Shown: positions 8,578 through 18,248, numbered from the stretch's first letter. The stretch: 61,807 nt of DNA from Ruthenibacterium lactatiformans (GCF_000949455.1 NZ_JXXK01000023.1:1-61807); one strand, 5' to 3'. Numbers and translations are program-made. Notes: generated from the sequence alone by a model not told the origin.

Positions 8578-9379
8578 GAGAAAAGGAATCCGCACTCTGG
8601 CGGCACTTGCACTGTGCTTCGCGCTTTGTATCTCGTTCACTGTACCCGCATTCGCCTATGCGGATGATACCGAGCAGGAGCTTCCGGTCACGGAGGCGAC
8701 CCAGCCCGAGGCAACACCGGAAACCGCAGCACCCGAAGAGCCTGAACCGTATGAGGGCGAGCCGATTGAAGGTGAAGGCAACGCTTATACCCGCGATCTG
8801 CTCTATGACAAGGCGACGAATAAGCAGTTCATCACGGTGCAGACCAAGACCGGCAACACCTTCTATGTCGTGATCGATTACGATGCGCCCATCAACGAGG
8901 AAAAGGAACAGTACCAAACCTATTTCCTCAACATGGTGGACGAGGCCGATCTGCTTGCCCTGTTGGATGAGGAAACGGCATCTTCGCTTACTACCTGTAA
9001 CTGCGATACCCGCTGCGAGGCTGGAGCTGTCAATACGGAATGTCCTGTTTGCAAAACAAACATGAGCGAGTGCACCGGCGCTGTAACTGAGCCGGAAGAG
9101 CCGGTCGAGGACGCGGAAGCCGAAGCGCCCGAAGAGCCGGAAAACGCTTCCCCGAACATTGTCCTGATCATCGGCATCGTTGCTCTGGTCGGCATCGGCG
9201 GTGGTGCATATTACTACATCAAGTTCGTTCGCGGCAAGAAGCAGAAGGACGAGGATCTGGATTTCTTCGATGACGAGGGTTATGAGGAAGAGCCGTATAT
9301 CAATGAGGACGAAGAGCCTGTCATTGCTGACGATGAGGATAACGGGGACGAAACCAAAGAAACGGAGGAAACGATTTGA
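8570..9379 (+). CDS. DUF4366 / CD1107-family exported conjugation protein
   Basis: A 269-residue protein with a clear signal peptide (KRKGIRTLAALALCFALC, cleavage near AFA-YA, residue ~26). A Glu/Pro/Thr-rich linker is followed by an extracellular DUF4366 domain with a Cys-rich patch (CNCDTRC and CPVC, about residues 143-163). A membrane segment lies near residues 195-216, followed by a strongly acidic cytoplasmic tail. The Cys patch could bind a metal. It is probably a surface-exposed part of the mating apparatus. It overlaps both neighbours (8 bp upstream, 4 bp downstream), so the operon is translationally coupled here. Confidence 0.85.
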   Translation: MTKRKGIRTLAALALCFALCISFTVPAFAYADDTEQELPVTEATQPEATPETAAPEEPEPYEGEPIEGEGNAYTRDLLYDKATNKQFITVQTKTGNTFYVVIDYDAPINEEKEQYQTYFLNMVDEADLLALLDEETASSLTTCNCDTRCEAGAVNTECPVCKTNMSECTGAVTEPEEPVEDAEAEAPEEPENASPNIVLIIGIVALVGIGGGAYYYIKFVRGKKQKDEDLDFFDDEGYEEEPYINEDEEPVIADDEDNGDETKETEETI

Positions 9380-11445
9380 TCTTAGTGATTGCGGAAAAAC
9401 CGAGTGTTGGAGCCGCTATCGGGAAGGTGCTGGGTGCTTCCTCCCGTAAGGACGGCTATCTCGAAGGAAACAACTACATCGTCTCATGGTGCGTCGGTCA
9501 TCTTGTGGGGCTTGCGGACGCAAGCTCCTACGATGAGCGCTTTGCCAAATGGCGGTACAGCGATCTCCCCATCGTCCCGGAGGAATGGCTGTTTGAAGTC
9601 CCGAAGGACAAGCAGAAGCAGTTCAAGGTGCTGTGCGACCTCATGCGCGATAAGCGTGTGACCGAGCTTGTCTGCGCCACCGATGCAGGACGCGAGGGCG
9701 AGCTGATTTTCCGGTTGGTCTACAACAAAGCCGGTTGCACAAAGCCCTTTAAGCGCCTGTGGATCAGTTCGTTGGAAGATAGCGCAATCCGGGAGGGCTT
9801 TGCCCATCTGCGAAGCAGCGGCGAGTATGACCGGCTCTACGAAGCCGCGCTTGCCCGTTCCAAGGCAGATTGGATTGTCGGCATCAACGGCACAAGGCTG
9901 TTCTCGACACTCTATCATAAGAAGCTGGTGGTCGGGCGCGTCCAAACGCCTACGCTGGCAATGCTGGTGGAGCGTGAAGGCAAAATCTCAACCTTCCATA
10001 AGGAGAAATACTTCAATGTCCATATCAGCAAAGACAACCTGACGGCGGACCTGGAAAAGGTCAAAACCGAAGAGGAAGCGAAGGCGATTGCGGCGGCTTG
10101 CGATAAAAAGCAAGCCGTCGTTTCTTCTCTCAAGAAGGAGACGAAGACGGTCAACCCGCCGAGGCTCTATGATCTGACCACCTTGCAGCGGGAAGCCAAC
10201 CGCTACTATGGCTTTACCGCCCAGCAGACGCTCGATCTGGTGCAGTCCCTCTATGAGAAAAAGCTGCTCACCTATCCCCGAACGGACAGTCAGTTCATCA
10301 CTGAGGATATGGAGAGCACCGCTCATCAGGTGATCGGCATTGTCTCCCGCAAGCTGCCGCTCTTCGAGGGCATTACCCATGAGCCGGACATCGGGCGAAT
10401 TACCAACAACGCCAAGGTCACTGACCATCATGCCATTATTCCCACCGTCCAGCTTGAAAAGCAAGACCTCGCCGAGCTGCCGGAGTCGGAACAAAAAATC
10501 ATCCAGCTTGTCGCCATGCGCCTTCTGAGCGCTACCGGTGAGAAGCACATCTACGACGAGACTTCGGTCACGCTCACCTGTGAGGGCTACGAGTTCAAGG
10601 CAAAGGGCAAAACAGTCATGCAGGATGGATGGAAAGCCATTGAGCACCGCTTCAAGGAAACGCTCAAGAGCAAGGAAAAAGACGAGCCGGAACGCTCGCT
10701 GCCTTCTCTGAATGAGAAGGATATTCTCTCTTCTGTCGTTTCCAGCTTCACCGAACATTACACATCCCCACCGAAGCCCTACACCGAAGACTCCCTTCTG
10801 TCAGCAATGGAGACCGCCGGAAATGATGCGTTTGATGATGATACCGAAAAGAAAGGGCTTGGCACTCCTGCCACCCGCGCCGGTATCATCGAAAAGCTGG
10901 TCAAAGGTGGCTTTGTTGAGCGCAAGGGCAAATCTCTCGTGCCTACAAAGGACGGCAACAACCTTGTATGCGTCCTGCCCGAACAGATCACTTCTCCTTC
11001 CATGACGGCGGAATGGGAAAATACCCTGATGCAGATTGAGCGCGGCAATGCGGATGCGGACAAGTTCCTTTCCGGCATTGTGGGGATGACCTCCGAGCTG
11101 GTCAAAGCCTATCCCTTCCTCTCTGACGCCGAGGCAAACCGCTTCGATACCGGCAGAGAGTCCATTGGCAAATGTCCGCGCTGCGGCTCGCCGGTCTATG
11201 TAGGCAAGGGAAACTACTACTGCTCGAACAAGGAATGCTCCTTCTGTATGTGGGAGGATAACAAGTTCTTTACGAGTAAGAAAAAGAAGCTGACCAAGAA
11301 AATCGCCGCCGAACTGCTGGACAAGGGTTGGTGCAGAGTGACCGGGCTTTATACGCCAAAGCGCCCGCAGCTCTATGATGCGGTGATCCGTCTGGATGAC
11401 ACAGGCGGCAAGTATGTCAGCTTCAAGATGGAGTTCGACCGATGA
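9376..11445 (+). CDS. topB: DNA topoisomerase III (type IA)
   Basis: A 689-residue type IA topoisomerase. The Toprim domain is N-terminal (VIAEKPSVG, acidic motif DAGREGE near residues 103-109), the catalytic tyrosine is Tyr300 (LLTYPRTDSQ), and a C-terminal zinc ribbon (CPRCG...CSNKEC, from about residue 597) follows. The enzyme passes single strands and can decatenate DNA during rolling-circle conjugative replication. TTG 9376 overlaps the previous stop by 4 bp and has GGAGG upstream. Such a gene is a constant part of Tn1549/CTn transfer regions and is distinct from the chromosomal topA. Confidence 0.94.
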   Translation: MILVIAEKPSVGAAIGKVLGASSRKDGYLEGNNYIVSWCVGHLVGLADASSYDERFAKWRYSDLPIVPEEWLFEVPKDKQKQFKVLCDLMRDKRVTELVCATDAGREGELIFRLVYNKAGCTKPFKRLWISSLEDSAIREGFAHLRSSGEYDRLYEAALARSKADWIVGINGTRLFSTLYHKKLVVGRVQTPTLAMLVEREGKISTFHKEKYFNVHISKDNLTADLEKVKTEEEAKAIAAACDKKQAVVSSLKKETKTVNPPRLYDLTTLQREANRYYGFTAQQTLDLVQSLYEKKLLTYPRTDSQFITEDMESTAHQVIGIVSRKLPLFEGITHEPDIGRITNNAKVTDHHAIIPTVQLEKQDLAELPESEQKIIQLVAMRLLSATGEKHIYDETSVTLTCEGYEFKAKGKTVMQDGWKAIEHRFKETLKSKEKDEPERSLPSLNEKDILSSVVSSFTEHYTSPPKPYTEDSLLSAMETAGNDAFDDDTEKKGLGTPATRAGIIEKLVKGGFVERKGKSLVPTKDGNNLVCVLPEQITSPSMTAEWENTLMQIERGNADADKFLSGIVGMTSELVKAYPFLSDAEANRFDTGRESIGKCPRCGSPVYVGKGNYYCSNKECSFCMWEDNKFFTSKKKKLTKKIAAELLDKGWCRVTGLYTPKRPQLYDAVIRLDDTGGKYVSFKMEFDR

Positions 11446-12197
11446 CGCGCCCGCGATATATTGCCTCATGCAGCGGAGGCAAGGACAGCGTAGCAACCAT
11501 TCTCCTTGCTGCGGAGAAAAACGAGCCGTTGGATGAGGTCATTTACAGTGAGGTGATGTTCGATCAGGAGATCAGTGGAGAAGTCCCGGAGCATCGGGAC
11601 TTTATCCACCAAAAGCTCAAACCGTTCGTTGAAAATGAACTCGGATGCAAATTCACGGTTCTGCGAAGTGACAAAACTTACGATGATGTGTTCCATCACA
11701 TTATCACAAGAGGACCTTATGAAGGGCTGCTCCGAGGTTTTGTCTGGCCGGGAAAGTGCGCGGTAAATCGGGACTGTAAAATGCCTCCACTCCGCAAGTA
11801 CCACAAGGCTCAACCTGATGACACCCGCAGCTATGTAGGTATTGCATTGGACGAGCCAAAGCGTCTTGCCAGACTGAATAAGGAGAAGGACATCAGCCTT
11901 CTTGCAAAGTATGGCATGACGGAAGCGGATGCTTGGCGGCTGTGCGAGAAATACGATATGCTCTCGCCCTGTTATCAACATTCCAAACGCAACGGTTGTT
12001 GGTTCTGCCCGAACGCATCGACTTCTGAGCTTTCCCACATGGTCAACCGTCACCCTGACTTATTTGAGAAGTTGATTGAATGGGAACATACAGATAATTT
12101 GTATCATCGCAGATTGACCAGAACGGAAACTCCGTCTGAGATCAAAGCCCGTCTTTCGGGCAAATCTCAGCCGGAGTTTTCTATTTCAAATCAGTAA
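11442..12197 (+). CDS. PP-loop (PAPS reductase-like) ATPase
   Basis: A 251-residue protein with an N-terminal PP-loop SGGKDS (residues 10-15), which binds ATP as in phosphoadenosine phosphosulfate reductases and N-type ATP pyrophosphatases. Cysteines in GKCAVNRDCK and in NGCWFCPNA suggest a metal or Fe-S site. Elements and phages often carry such genes without other sulfate-assimilation genes. A role in nucleic-acid modification (DndC-like chemistry) is possible, but no dnd partners are present. ATG 11442 overlaps the topoisomerase stop by 4 bp. The substrate is unknown. Confidence 0.8.
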   Translation: MTRPRYIASCSGGKDSVATILLAAEKNEPLDEVIYSEVMFDQEISGEVPEHRDFIHQKLKPFVENELGCKFTVLRSDKTYDDVFHHIITRGPYEGLLRGFVWPGKCAVNRDCKMPPLRKYHKAQPDDTRSYVGIALDEPKRLARLNKEKDISLLAKYGMTEADAWRLCEKYDMLSPCYQHSKRNGCWFCPNASTSELSHMVNRHPDLFEKLIEWEHTDNLYHRRLTRTETPSEIKARLSGKSQPEFSISNQ

Positions 12198-12212
12198 GAT
12201 TGGAGGTTAGAA

Positions 12213-14027
12213 ATGGCTGAAAACAGAAACGCCCAGCAAGTCCGGGAAATCACCGACAAGCTGGAACAGGGAATCAAGGAACTGTTTGAATCCGAACGCT
12301 TCAAAGAGTACCTGAAAACGATGTCCAAGTTCTACAACTACTCGTTTAACAATACGCTTCTCATCGCCATGCAGAAGCCGGATGCGACGCTGATCGCCGG
12401 TTACACGGCATGGCAGCGCAACTTCGACCGCCATGTGATGAAGGGCGAAAAGGGCATCAAAATCCTTGCTCCTGCGCCCTACAAGGTGCAGGAAGAGCGG
12501 GAAAAACTCGACCCGGCAACGCAGAAGCCCGTTCTCGACAAGGACGGCAAGCCGGTCACTGAGACGGTTGAAGTGACCCGCCCCGCCTTCAAGGTGGTGA
12601 GCGTCTTCGATGTGTCCCAGACGGACGGCAAAGAGCTTCCCGATATTGCCGTGGACGAGCTGACAGGCAGCGTGGAAAACTACGCCGCCTTTTTTGATGC
12701 TCTCAAAGCGCTGTCTCCGGTCCCCATTGCCTTTGAAAATATCACCGATGGCGCAAAAGGCTACTTCTCTCATGTAGAAAACCGCATTGCCATTCAGGAG
12801 GGTATGAGTGAAATCCAGACCATCAAGACGGCGATCCACGAGATTGCCCATGCCAAGCTCCATGCCGTCACTCCGGGCGAAAAGGTTGCTCCCGAGGACA
12901 AGAAAGACCGGCGCACTAAGGAGGTCGAGGCAGAAAGCGTCGCCTATACCGTCTGCCAGCGGTACGGCATTGAAACCTCTGATTATTCCTTCGGCTATAT
13001 CGCCGGTTGGTCCTCCGACAAGGAGACCAAGGAGCTGAAAGGCTCGCTGGAAACCATCCGCAAAACGGCGGCTGAGATGATCACCGGTATTGATGAAAAG
13101 CTCAAAGAGCGGATTGCCGTGAAAGAACAGGAAGCCCCTACGCCGCTGCGGGATGCGGCTATTCCGGTTTATCGGGAAGCAGCGATGTATGCCTTTGAAG
13201 CCGGTGAGCTGAGTGCTTACCGCACTTCGATGCAAGCGAACATGGACTGTAAAGAGGCGATTGAGCAGACCATCAACGACTACTACGGCAACAACCGACT
13301 TGCGACGGAGTCCGCCGTTAAGAGCATCCTTGAGAAATTCTCGCCTGAGCGCGTCGCCTATGTCCTCGCGCAAACCATCCAGCAGAAAGACCATGACGGG
13401 CGCATTTCCCCGGACTGCAAGGAATGGGCAAAGGGCATGGATGGCAGCCCGGATAATGCCTCACAGCTCATTATTGACAGCGTAAATCCGGGGCTGGTCA
13501 GCCTTTTCACCGAAGAGTTCGTCCGGCAGACCTCTATCGGCAAGGTACAGGAGCAGACACCGGCTGAACAGAGCAAACCGGCTGTGCCGGAGAAGGCACC
13601 CAAAAAGCCGGAACAGGCAGCACCGGCGAAGCATCGCCTCACACCGGAGGAAAAGAAAATCAAGGAAGCCGTCATGGACACGCTCAAAGCGCAGATTGCC
13701 GGTCGCAACGACGGGATGCTGGCTACCTACCACTCGTCCAATCAATCCTTCAAGGTGATGGTGGAGAACAAGGTCAGGATTGAGGGCAACACCGTTACCC
13801 GGGATGGCGAGCCGATGTTCGCCATTCACCGCCGCCATTCTGCCAAGAAGGTGCAAGGCTGCTATCGAGAGCTGACACCGACGCTTGAATATATCGGAAA
13901 AGAGAAGACTCAGGAAGCAGCGCGGGAAAAGCCTTCTATCCGGGAACAGCTCCGTGCTGCGGCAAAGAGCCAGCCTGAGCGGAAAACGCCGGTTAAGCAG
14001 AAGTCCCACGATGTCGGTTTGGAGTGA
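12213..14027 (+). CDS. ArdC/LtrC-like antirestriction protein with DUF3849 domain
   Basis: A 604-residue protein. Residues ~1-130 resemble the ArdC N-terminal ssDNA-binding domain (YSFNNTLLIAMQKPDATLIAGYTAWQ). The next part is a zinc metallopeptidase-like domain with HEIAHAKLH near residue 209 and a downstream Glu in VEAESVAY. Residues ~310-420 resemble DUF3849 (YREAAMYAFEAGELSAYRTS). The C-terminal third is basic and low-complexity. ArdC-type proteins travel with or bind single-stranded transferred DNA and protect it from restriction. The ribosome site is GGAGG before ATG 12213. Its TGA stop overlaps the ATG of the following gene. Confidence 0.82.
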   Translation: MAENRNAQQVREITDKLEQGIKELFESERFKEYLKTMSKFYNYSFNNTLLIAMQKPDATLIAGYTAWQRNFDRHVMKGEKGIKILAPAPYKVQEEREKLDPATQKPVLDKDGKPVTETVEVTRPAFKVVSVFDVSQTDGKELPDIAVDELTGSVENYAAFFDALKALSPVPIAFENITDGAKGYFSHVENRIAIQEGMSEIQTIKTAIHEIAHAKLHAVTPGEKVAPEDKKDRRTKEVEAESVAYTVCQRYGIETSDYSFGYIAGWSSDKETKELKGSLETIRKTAAEMITGIDEKLKERIAVKEQEAPTPLRDAAIPVYREAAMYAFEAGELSAYRTSMQANMDCKEAIEQTINDYYGNNRLATESAVKSILEKFSPERVAYVLAQTIQQKDHDGRISPDCKEWAKGMDGSPDNASQLIIDSVNPGLVSLFTEEFVRQTSIGKVQEQTPAEQSKPAVPEKAPKKPEQAAPAKHRLTPEEKKIKEAVMDTLKAQIAGRNDGMLATYHSSNQSFKVMVENKVRIEGNTVTRDGEPMFAIHRRHSAKKVQGCYRELTPTLEYIGKEKTQEAAREKPSIREQLRAAAKSQPERKTPVKQKSHDVGLE

Positions 14028-15304
14028 TGCCTATGAAGTTTGAAAACATCGATCTTGTGGATGCCCTTCACCGGATTATGGACATCCACACCCAAAACTA
14101 CAAAGAGGACTTTGAGCTGGACGCTGGGCTGCTTCACAGTCTTGCCGGTTCCCAATCTCCCGAGGACAAGCACCTTCTCTGGATGTCCCGTCCGAACGGC
14201 ACTTACCTCCTGCCTGAGCGCGAAGTCTATGTGGAGGATTCCTACGAAAACAAAGTGTGGGAGTTTTACCATGAGCAAACCCGCGATCCCATCCTTGCCT
14301 ACGCGGTTGAGATCAAGGGCGTAGAGGGCGATACCGTCAGAGGCAACCTCATTGAGCTGGACTATGCTGCCCATGTGGAGAGGATGCAAAAGCTCACCGT
14401 TCCGGTTGAGACAGTGGCAGTCTCCTTTAAGGACGATGCCACCTTTTATCTGCCTTTCCGCAGCTACCGGCGTGAAGCGATCCCGCTGGAAGAAAAGCAC
14501 GGCAAGGTTGTGTCGGTGAGTTATCTGCCTGAGAATGCGACTGAGCTTGACATGATCCTCCGCCGTGAGCGCTTCAAAACGGGCTTCCATGCGAAAACCG
14601 GCAGTATTGAGGATCACATTCACAAGCTTGCCGTCCAGCATGGCGTGACAGAAAAGCTTGGCATATTGCCCCTTGAAGCGCAGACCGCCTACAATGCCGT
14701 CAAGGAAGCCCATCCCGAAGCGATTGTCTGCTTTGCCCAGAACAGTTACTTCGAGATTTACGGTGAAGATGCGAAGAAGGCAGCGCCCGCGCTCGGCACA
14801 AAGCTCCTGATGAAAGAGCTGGAAGGCGGCGGGCAGGTAGCCGTGACCGGCTTTCGGGAAGATCAGTGGGTTGCCAAGGCAAAGGCTCTGTGGGGACAAG
14901 GCAACGATGTCCTTGTTACGCAACCCGGTGAAGACGGCAGACAGGAAACCGTCAAACACCTTATCGCTGAGGACTATATCCCTGTTGGCATGGTGATGGA
15001 TATGGACGGCAAAACTGTTCGCGTTGACAAAGTGGATTTTCCAAATGAAGAAGTCAGCCTGACGGACATTACGGACAGAAAAAATCCCGTTCCATTCCGT
15101 GAGCGGTTGTCTATTGTCCGTTCCTATGTGGAGGACGCTCCGGCAGAAAGCCTCTGGAAAGCAATGGACCGCAGAGAGCATCCCTCTCAGAAGAAGACTT
15201 CTGTCCTCGCAAAGCTCAAAGAACACGCCAAGAGTGCGCCGGATAAATGCGCTAAGAAACCTGAGCACACGAAGAAACCAAAATCAAAAGAAATGGAGAT
15301 GTGA
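14027..15304 (+). CDS. Conserved conjugative-element protein, unknown function
   Basis: A ~425-residue soluble protein without a family name I can support. ATG 14027 overlaps the previous stop (TGATG); GTG 14024 and ATG 14033 are alternatives in the same frame. The N-terminal half contains SPEDKHLLWMSRPNGTYLL, which recalls accessory domains of large element-encoded polyproteins. The C-terminal ~50 residues are Lys-rich and probably disordered. Its neighbours are an ArdC-like protein before and TTRAP and ArdA-like proteins after, so it belongs to the establishment (antirestriction) part of the operon. Confidence 0.65.
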   Translation: MPMKFENIDLVDALHRIMDIHTQNYKEDFELDAGLLHSLAGSQSPEDKHLLWMSRPNGTYLLPEREVYVEDSYENKVWEFYHEQTRDPILAYAVEIKGVEGDTVRGNLIELDYAAHVERMQKLTVPVETVAVSFKDDATFYLPFRSYRREAIPLEEKHGKVVSVSYLPENATELDMILRRERFKTGFHAKTGSIEDHIHKLAVQHGVTEKLGILPLEAQTAYNAVKEAHPEAIVCFAQNSYFEIYGEDAKKAAPALGTKLLMKELEGGGQVAVTGFREDQWVAKAKALWGQGNDVLVTQPGEDGRQETVKHLIAEDYIPVGMVMDMDGKTVRVDKVDFPNEEVSLTDITDRKNPVPFRERLSIVRSYVEDAPAESLWKAMDRREHPSQKKTSVLAKLKEHAKSAPDKCAKKPEHTKKPKSKEMEM

Positions 15305-15306
15305 TT

Positions 15307-15519
15307 ATGTTTTTTACCGTTGAAGAGACAAATCTGATGTGTTGCTTCGACACTTCCAGTCGCAAGAGGCTGATTGCGGAGATGAAGGGGCTGCCCATCG
15401 GTGAACTGGATGATGAAATGGCCGAGCTACTGTTCAATACGGTTCGCAAGCTTGAGAGCATCAGTGATGAAGCGTTTGCAGAACTATATATCGCACCGGA
15501 CAGCATGACTGACGATTGA
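15307..15519 (+). CDS. TTRAP (transposon-transfer assisting protein) family
   Basis: A 70-residue protein beginning MFFTVEETNLMCCFDTSSR, the characteristic start of the small TTRAP family encoded by Firmicutes conjugative transposons. The start ATG 15307 has GGAGA eight bases upstream; GTG 15301, overlapping the previous stop, is an alternative. It is acidic and helical, with no cysteine pairs or membrane segment. The family name implies a role in transfer, but the biochemical function is not known to me. Confidence 0.78.
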   Translation: MFFTVEETNLMCCFDTSSRKRLIAEMKGLPIGELDDEMAELLFNTVRKLESISDEAFAELYIAPDSMTDD

Positions 15520-15532
15520 AAGGAGGATGCCT

Positions 15533-17290
15533 ATGCCTGTTTTGGACGGCAGTTTTGAAGCGTTTGTGACCAACCTCGGAAAGTATAATGAAGGGGAACT
15601 TGTCGGTGAGTGGGTGCAGTTTCCGACCACCGAGGATAAGATGAAAGAAGTGTTCGAGCGGATCGGTATTGGCTCGAAAGACGAGTTCGGTCAGGTCTAT
15701 GAAGAGTGGTTCATCACCGATTATGACTGCTCCATTCACGGGGTTAGCAACCTCCTTGGGGAATATGAAAACCTCGACAAGCTCAACTACCTCGCATCCC
15801 GGCTGGATGAGATGTCCCGCTCTGAGCTTGAGCATTTTGTGGCAATCATGGATAGCGGCTGCGATGAAGTGAATGACCTCGACGATCTGATTAACCTGAC
15901 CTACAATCTCGACAACTATGATTTTATCCCAGACATCAAGGACTATGACGATCTCGGTCGTTACTACTTCTTTGAGGGCGGCTACAACATTGACAACAAG
16001 TTCGGCAGCTTTGTGGACTACATCGACTTTGAGCGGTACGGGGAAGACTGCGCAATCAATGAAGGCGGCACACTGACCGACGCCGGGTACATCCGTCCTA
16101 CCGGCGATAGCTGGAACCGCTACTTTGACGGCTCTCTTGAAGATATTCCCGATGAGTACCGCGTCACCGGAAGCGGCGCAGAATTGGAACAGCCAACTAC
16201 AATGACTGTGCTGGTGGTCGAGCCGGACCAAAAGCCCTATGTGAAAGAAATCCCTTCCGGCCTTGAGTCCTTGCAGCATGAAGTCGGCGGGAGTATTCAG
16301 GCCGTCTATCCCTTTGCGGAGCCGGTTGCCGTTATTTGCAATGAAGAGGGCAAGCTGGAAGGCTTGCCGCTCAACCGTGCCCTGCGGGATGAAGATGGAG
16401 AAATCTATGATATTGTTGCCGGTACATTTCTGGTCACAGGTCTGACGGATGACAGCTTCGGCTCGCTCTCTCCCGATTTGCTGCGCCAGTTCATGACGGA
16501 GTTCAAAATGCCGGAGCAGTTTGCAAAAATCGGCGACAGGATCGTTGCTATCCCGATGATCTCCGAAGAGCAGCAGAAGCAGACTGTCCTTGAAGAGAAA
16601 AGCTCCATTGTCAATGAGAACACTTCCGGTATGGCGGTGGATGGCCATATCGGCACATGGCACACGATTGATCACAAGGAAATCGACGGTCACACCTTCT
16701 GGCTGATGGAGCATGATACCTTTGGTGACGATGCCTCCTGCATCATAGTCGATGAGCGCGGTGACTTGGTGCTGTCCCATATCTACGACGGCTTCGATGA
16801 GAACACGGTTGATCTGCTCCGTCAGGAGGTCATGCCGGTCGAAAAGATGCCGGATGACAGCATCAGCATCGAGGAAATGAAGCAGTACGGCTACAAATGG
16901 GGCGGAATGTTGCCCATGCGGGAAGAGGCTGCGGCTGAGGTCATGAAATCGTGCCAGATTTACCGGCTGTACGGTGATGATACCGAGGGGCTGGTTCTGG
17001 ACGCTAACGAGATCAAGGAACACGCCGCCAAAGGCGGTATCTTCGGTGTGGAGAAAGCGGATTGGGTGGCCGAGCTGGAAAAGCAAAATCCACTCAAAGC
17101 CGCTGAAATGTCGCTTGAGGATGACTACGGCATGATTGACGGAATCATCAACAACGGCCCGAAGGAAGACAAAACGAGCGAGAAGGGCGGTAAAGTCTCT
17201 ATCATGGATCGGCTGAAATCCGCCAAAACCGCCCAGCAGACGGATAAGCCTTCTCCCCACAAGGAGAAGAAAAGCGAGCGTGAGTTATGA
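15533..17290 (+). CDS. Multidomain ArdA-like / DUF3846 / YodL-DUF4316-like protein
   Basis: About 585 residues. The N-terminal ~200 resemble ArdA antirestriction proteins, acidic DNA mimics of type I enzyme substrates (NLTYNLDNYDFIPDIKDYDD; GDSWNRYFDG). A middle part (about 220-330, starting VLVVEPDQKPYVKEI) resembles DUF3846. The last ~110 residues (QYGYKWGGMLPMREE; IYRLYGDDTEG) resemble the YodL/DUF4316 tail typical of Tn1549-like proteins. ATG 15533 is preferred over ATG 15527 because AAAGGAGG directly abuts 15527. An ArdA domain fits an element that must enter cells with type I restriction and itself carries a type I system. Confidence 0.8.
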   Translation: MPVLDGSFEAFVTNLGKYNEGELVGEWVQFPTTEDKMKEVFERIGIGSKDEFGQVYEEWFITDYDCSIHGVSNLLGEYENLDKLNYLASRLDEMSRSELEHFVAIMDSGCDEVNDLDDLINLTYNLDNYDFIPDIKDYDDLGRYYFFEGGYNIDNKFGSFVDYIDFERYGEDCAINEGGTLTDAGYIRPTGDSWNRYFDGSLEDIPDEYRVTGSGAELEQPTTMTVLVVEPDQKPYVKEIPSGLESLQHEVGGSIQAVYPFAEPVAVICNEEGKLEGLPLNRALRDEDGEIYDIVAGTFLVTGLTDDSFGSLSPDLLRQFMTEFKMPEQFAKIGDRIVAIPMISEEQQKQTVLEEKSSIVNENTSGMAVDGHIGTWHTIDHKEIDGHTFWLMEHDTFGDDASCIIVDERGDLVLSHIYDGFDENTVDLLRQEVMPVEKMPDDSISIEEMKQYGYKWGGMLPMREEAAAEVMKSCQIYRLYGDDTEGLVLDANEIKEHAAKGGIFGVEKADWVAELEKQNPLKAAEMSLEDDYGMIDGIINNGPKEDKTSEKGGKVSIMDRLKSAKTAQQTDKPSPHKEKKSEREL

Positions 17291-17472
17291 GCCGGAGTAA
17301 GAAATGGAAGCTCGAATGGAGCTTCTTTTTAGGCAGCGACGGTCGGCGCAAATACAATGACCTGTGCCGCCGCTGCATTCATCCTTGCAAGCAGAGCTTC
17401 CGCGCCGTTATCATAGCCTGTCCGCATTACTTTTCCAAGCGCTCAGGACAAAGCCAAAATCTGTCGGGATAA
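17287..17472 (+). CDS. Small conserved element protein
   Basis: A 61-residue basic protein (KWKLEWSFFLGSDGRRKYNDLC) with three or four cysteines (CRRCIHPC motif). I have seen similar short proteins at the end of Tn1549-like transfer operons, but no function is known. ATG 17287 overlaps the preceding stop (ATGA), which supports real translation. The Cys cluster suggests a zinc-binding fold. Confidence 0.6.
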   Translation: MSRSKKWKLEWSFFLGSDGRRKYNDLCRRCIHPCKQSFRAVIIACPHYFSKRSGQSQNLSG

Positions 17473-17595
17473 AGGTCGAAAATCGCTGATTTCCTGCCCT
17501 CTGAGCAGAGATGAAGCGTAGCCCCGTATGTTTTCCTGTCTAAGCTCCAAACGCCTGAAATGTCAGAATAAAGGTTGATTTTCTATCAAAAGCGA

Positions 17596-17644
17596 AGAGC
17601 CTCGGTCGATGTCCTTGCGGGTGTCGGCTGAGGCTCTTTTTTTG
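17596..17644 (+). terminator. Rho-independent terminator of the transfer operon
   Basis: An inverted repeat AGAGCCTC (17596-17603) / GAGGCTCT (17630-17637) with a 26-nt loop is followed by a run of T (17638-17644). It follows the last gene of the + strand transfer operon. The ~120 bp between 17473 and this hairpin show no gene. Confidence 0.75.
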
Positions 17645-17686
17645 TGGTTCTTTCATGAATTTCGTCCGCACTATGCCGCTAATACA

Positions 17687-17715
17687 TTGAGAGTGGATTA
17701 GCGTTTCTGTATAAC
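17687..17715 (+). promoter_or_regulatory. Sigma-A type promoter of the XRE regulator gene
   Basis: TTGAGA (17687-17692), a 17-bp spacer and TATAAC (17710-17715). A second, perfect -10 box TATAAT is at 17731-17736 without a good -35. The two overlapping -10 elements just upstream of a regulator gene suggest autoregulation. Confidence 0.6.
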
Positions 17716-17740
17716 TGTGCCGCTTGTCCATATAATTACT

Positions 17741-18109
17741 ATGAACGATACAGAAAAGGGCATGGTAGTTGTCATGATAGATAAACGAATAGGCAAGCGG
17801 ATCAAGCAGTGCCGCGAACGCCTCGGTCTTACGCAGGAAGAGTTTGCCGAAAAGACCGGATTCACTGCAAACTATATTTCAACCTTAGAACGGGGCGCAT
17901 CTTTTCCCCGTTGTGAAAATTTGATATTGTTGCTTAACGCTCTTGAGGTATCTGCGGATGCCATCTTCTGTGATGTACTCGACCACACGACAGAGTATAA
18001 GGCAACACAGCTCTCGAATGAATTGGGCACCCTTTCGGTTGATGCTCAAAATCGCATTCTCCAAATAGTTGAACTCCTGATCCGTCAAGAAAAAGAGAAT
18101 GAAAAATAA
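17741..18109 (+). CDS. XRE-family helix-turn-helix transcriptional regulator
   Basis: About 122 residues with an N-terminal HTH (IKQCRERLGLTQEEFAEKTGFTANYISTLERG) of the Cro/CI type. The C-terminus is helical, probably for dimerisation. The start is not certain: ATG 17741, 17762 and 17774 are in frame, and the strongest sequence match of the family begins at the last one. It has its own promoter and terminator and sits between the transfer operon and the SLOG gene. It could control the transfer genes or the neighbouring defence island. Confidence 0.85.
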   Translation: MNDTEKGMVVVMIDKRIGKRIKQCRERLGLTQEEFAEKTGFTANYISTLERGASFPRCENLILLLNALEVSADAIFCDVLDHTTEYKATQLSNELGTLSVDAQNRILQIVELLIRQEKENEK

Positions 18110-18121
18110 CATTCGTCATTG

Positions 18122-18148
18122 AACTGCGCTTATTCGGCGCAGTTTTTT
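18122..18148 (+). terminator. Rho-independent terminator after the XRE gene
   Basis: AACTGCGC (18122-18129) and GCGCAGTT (18137-18144) form an 8-bp stem with a 7-nt loop followed by TTTTCTTTT. Confidence 0.85.
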
Positions 18149-18248
18149 CTTTTACCGCGTATTTCGACTGACTTCTGCATCTCTTCATGCTATACTATGG
18201 ATAAGCGAATGAGAATAGCGCTAAAATACATAGTTGGAGAGATGAGAT

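Noticed and set aside
15461..17260. A 599-codon - strand open frame over the ArdA-like gene
   Set aside because: Antisense to a gene with clear domains. The composition is typical of a shadow frame in GC-rich third-position DNA.
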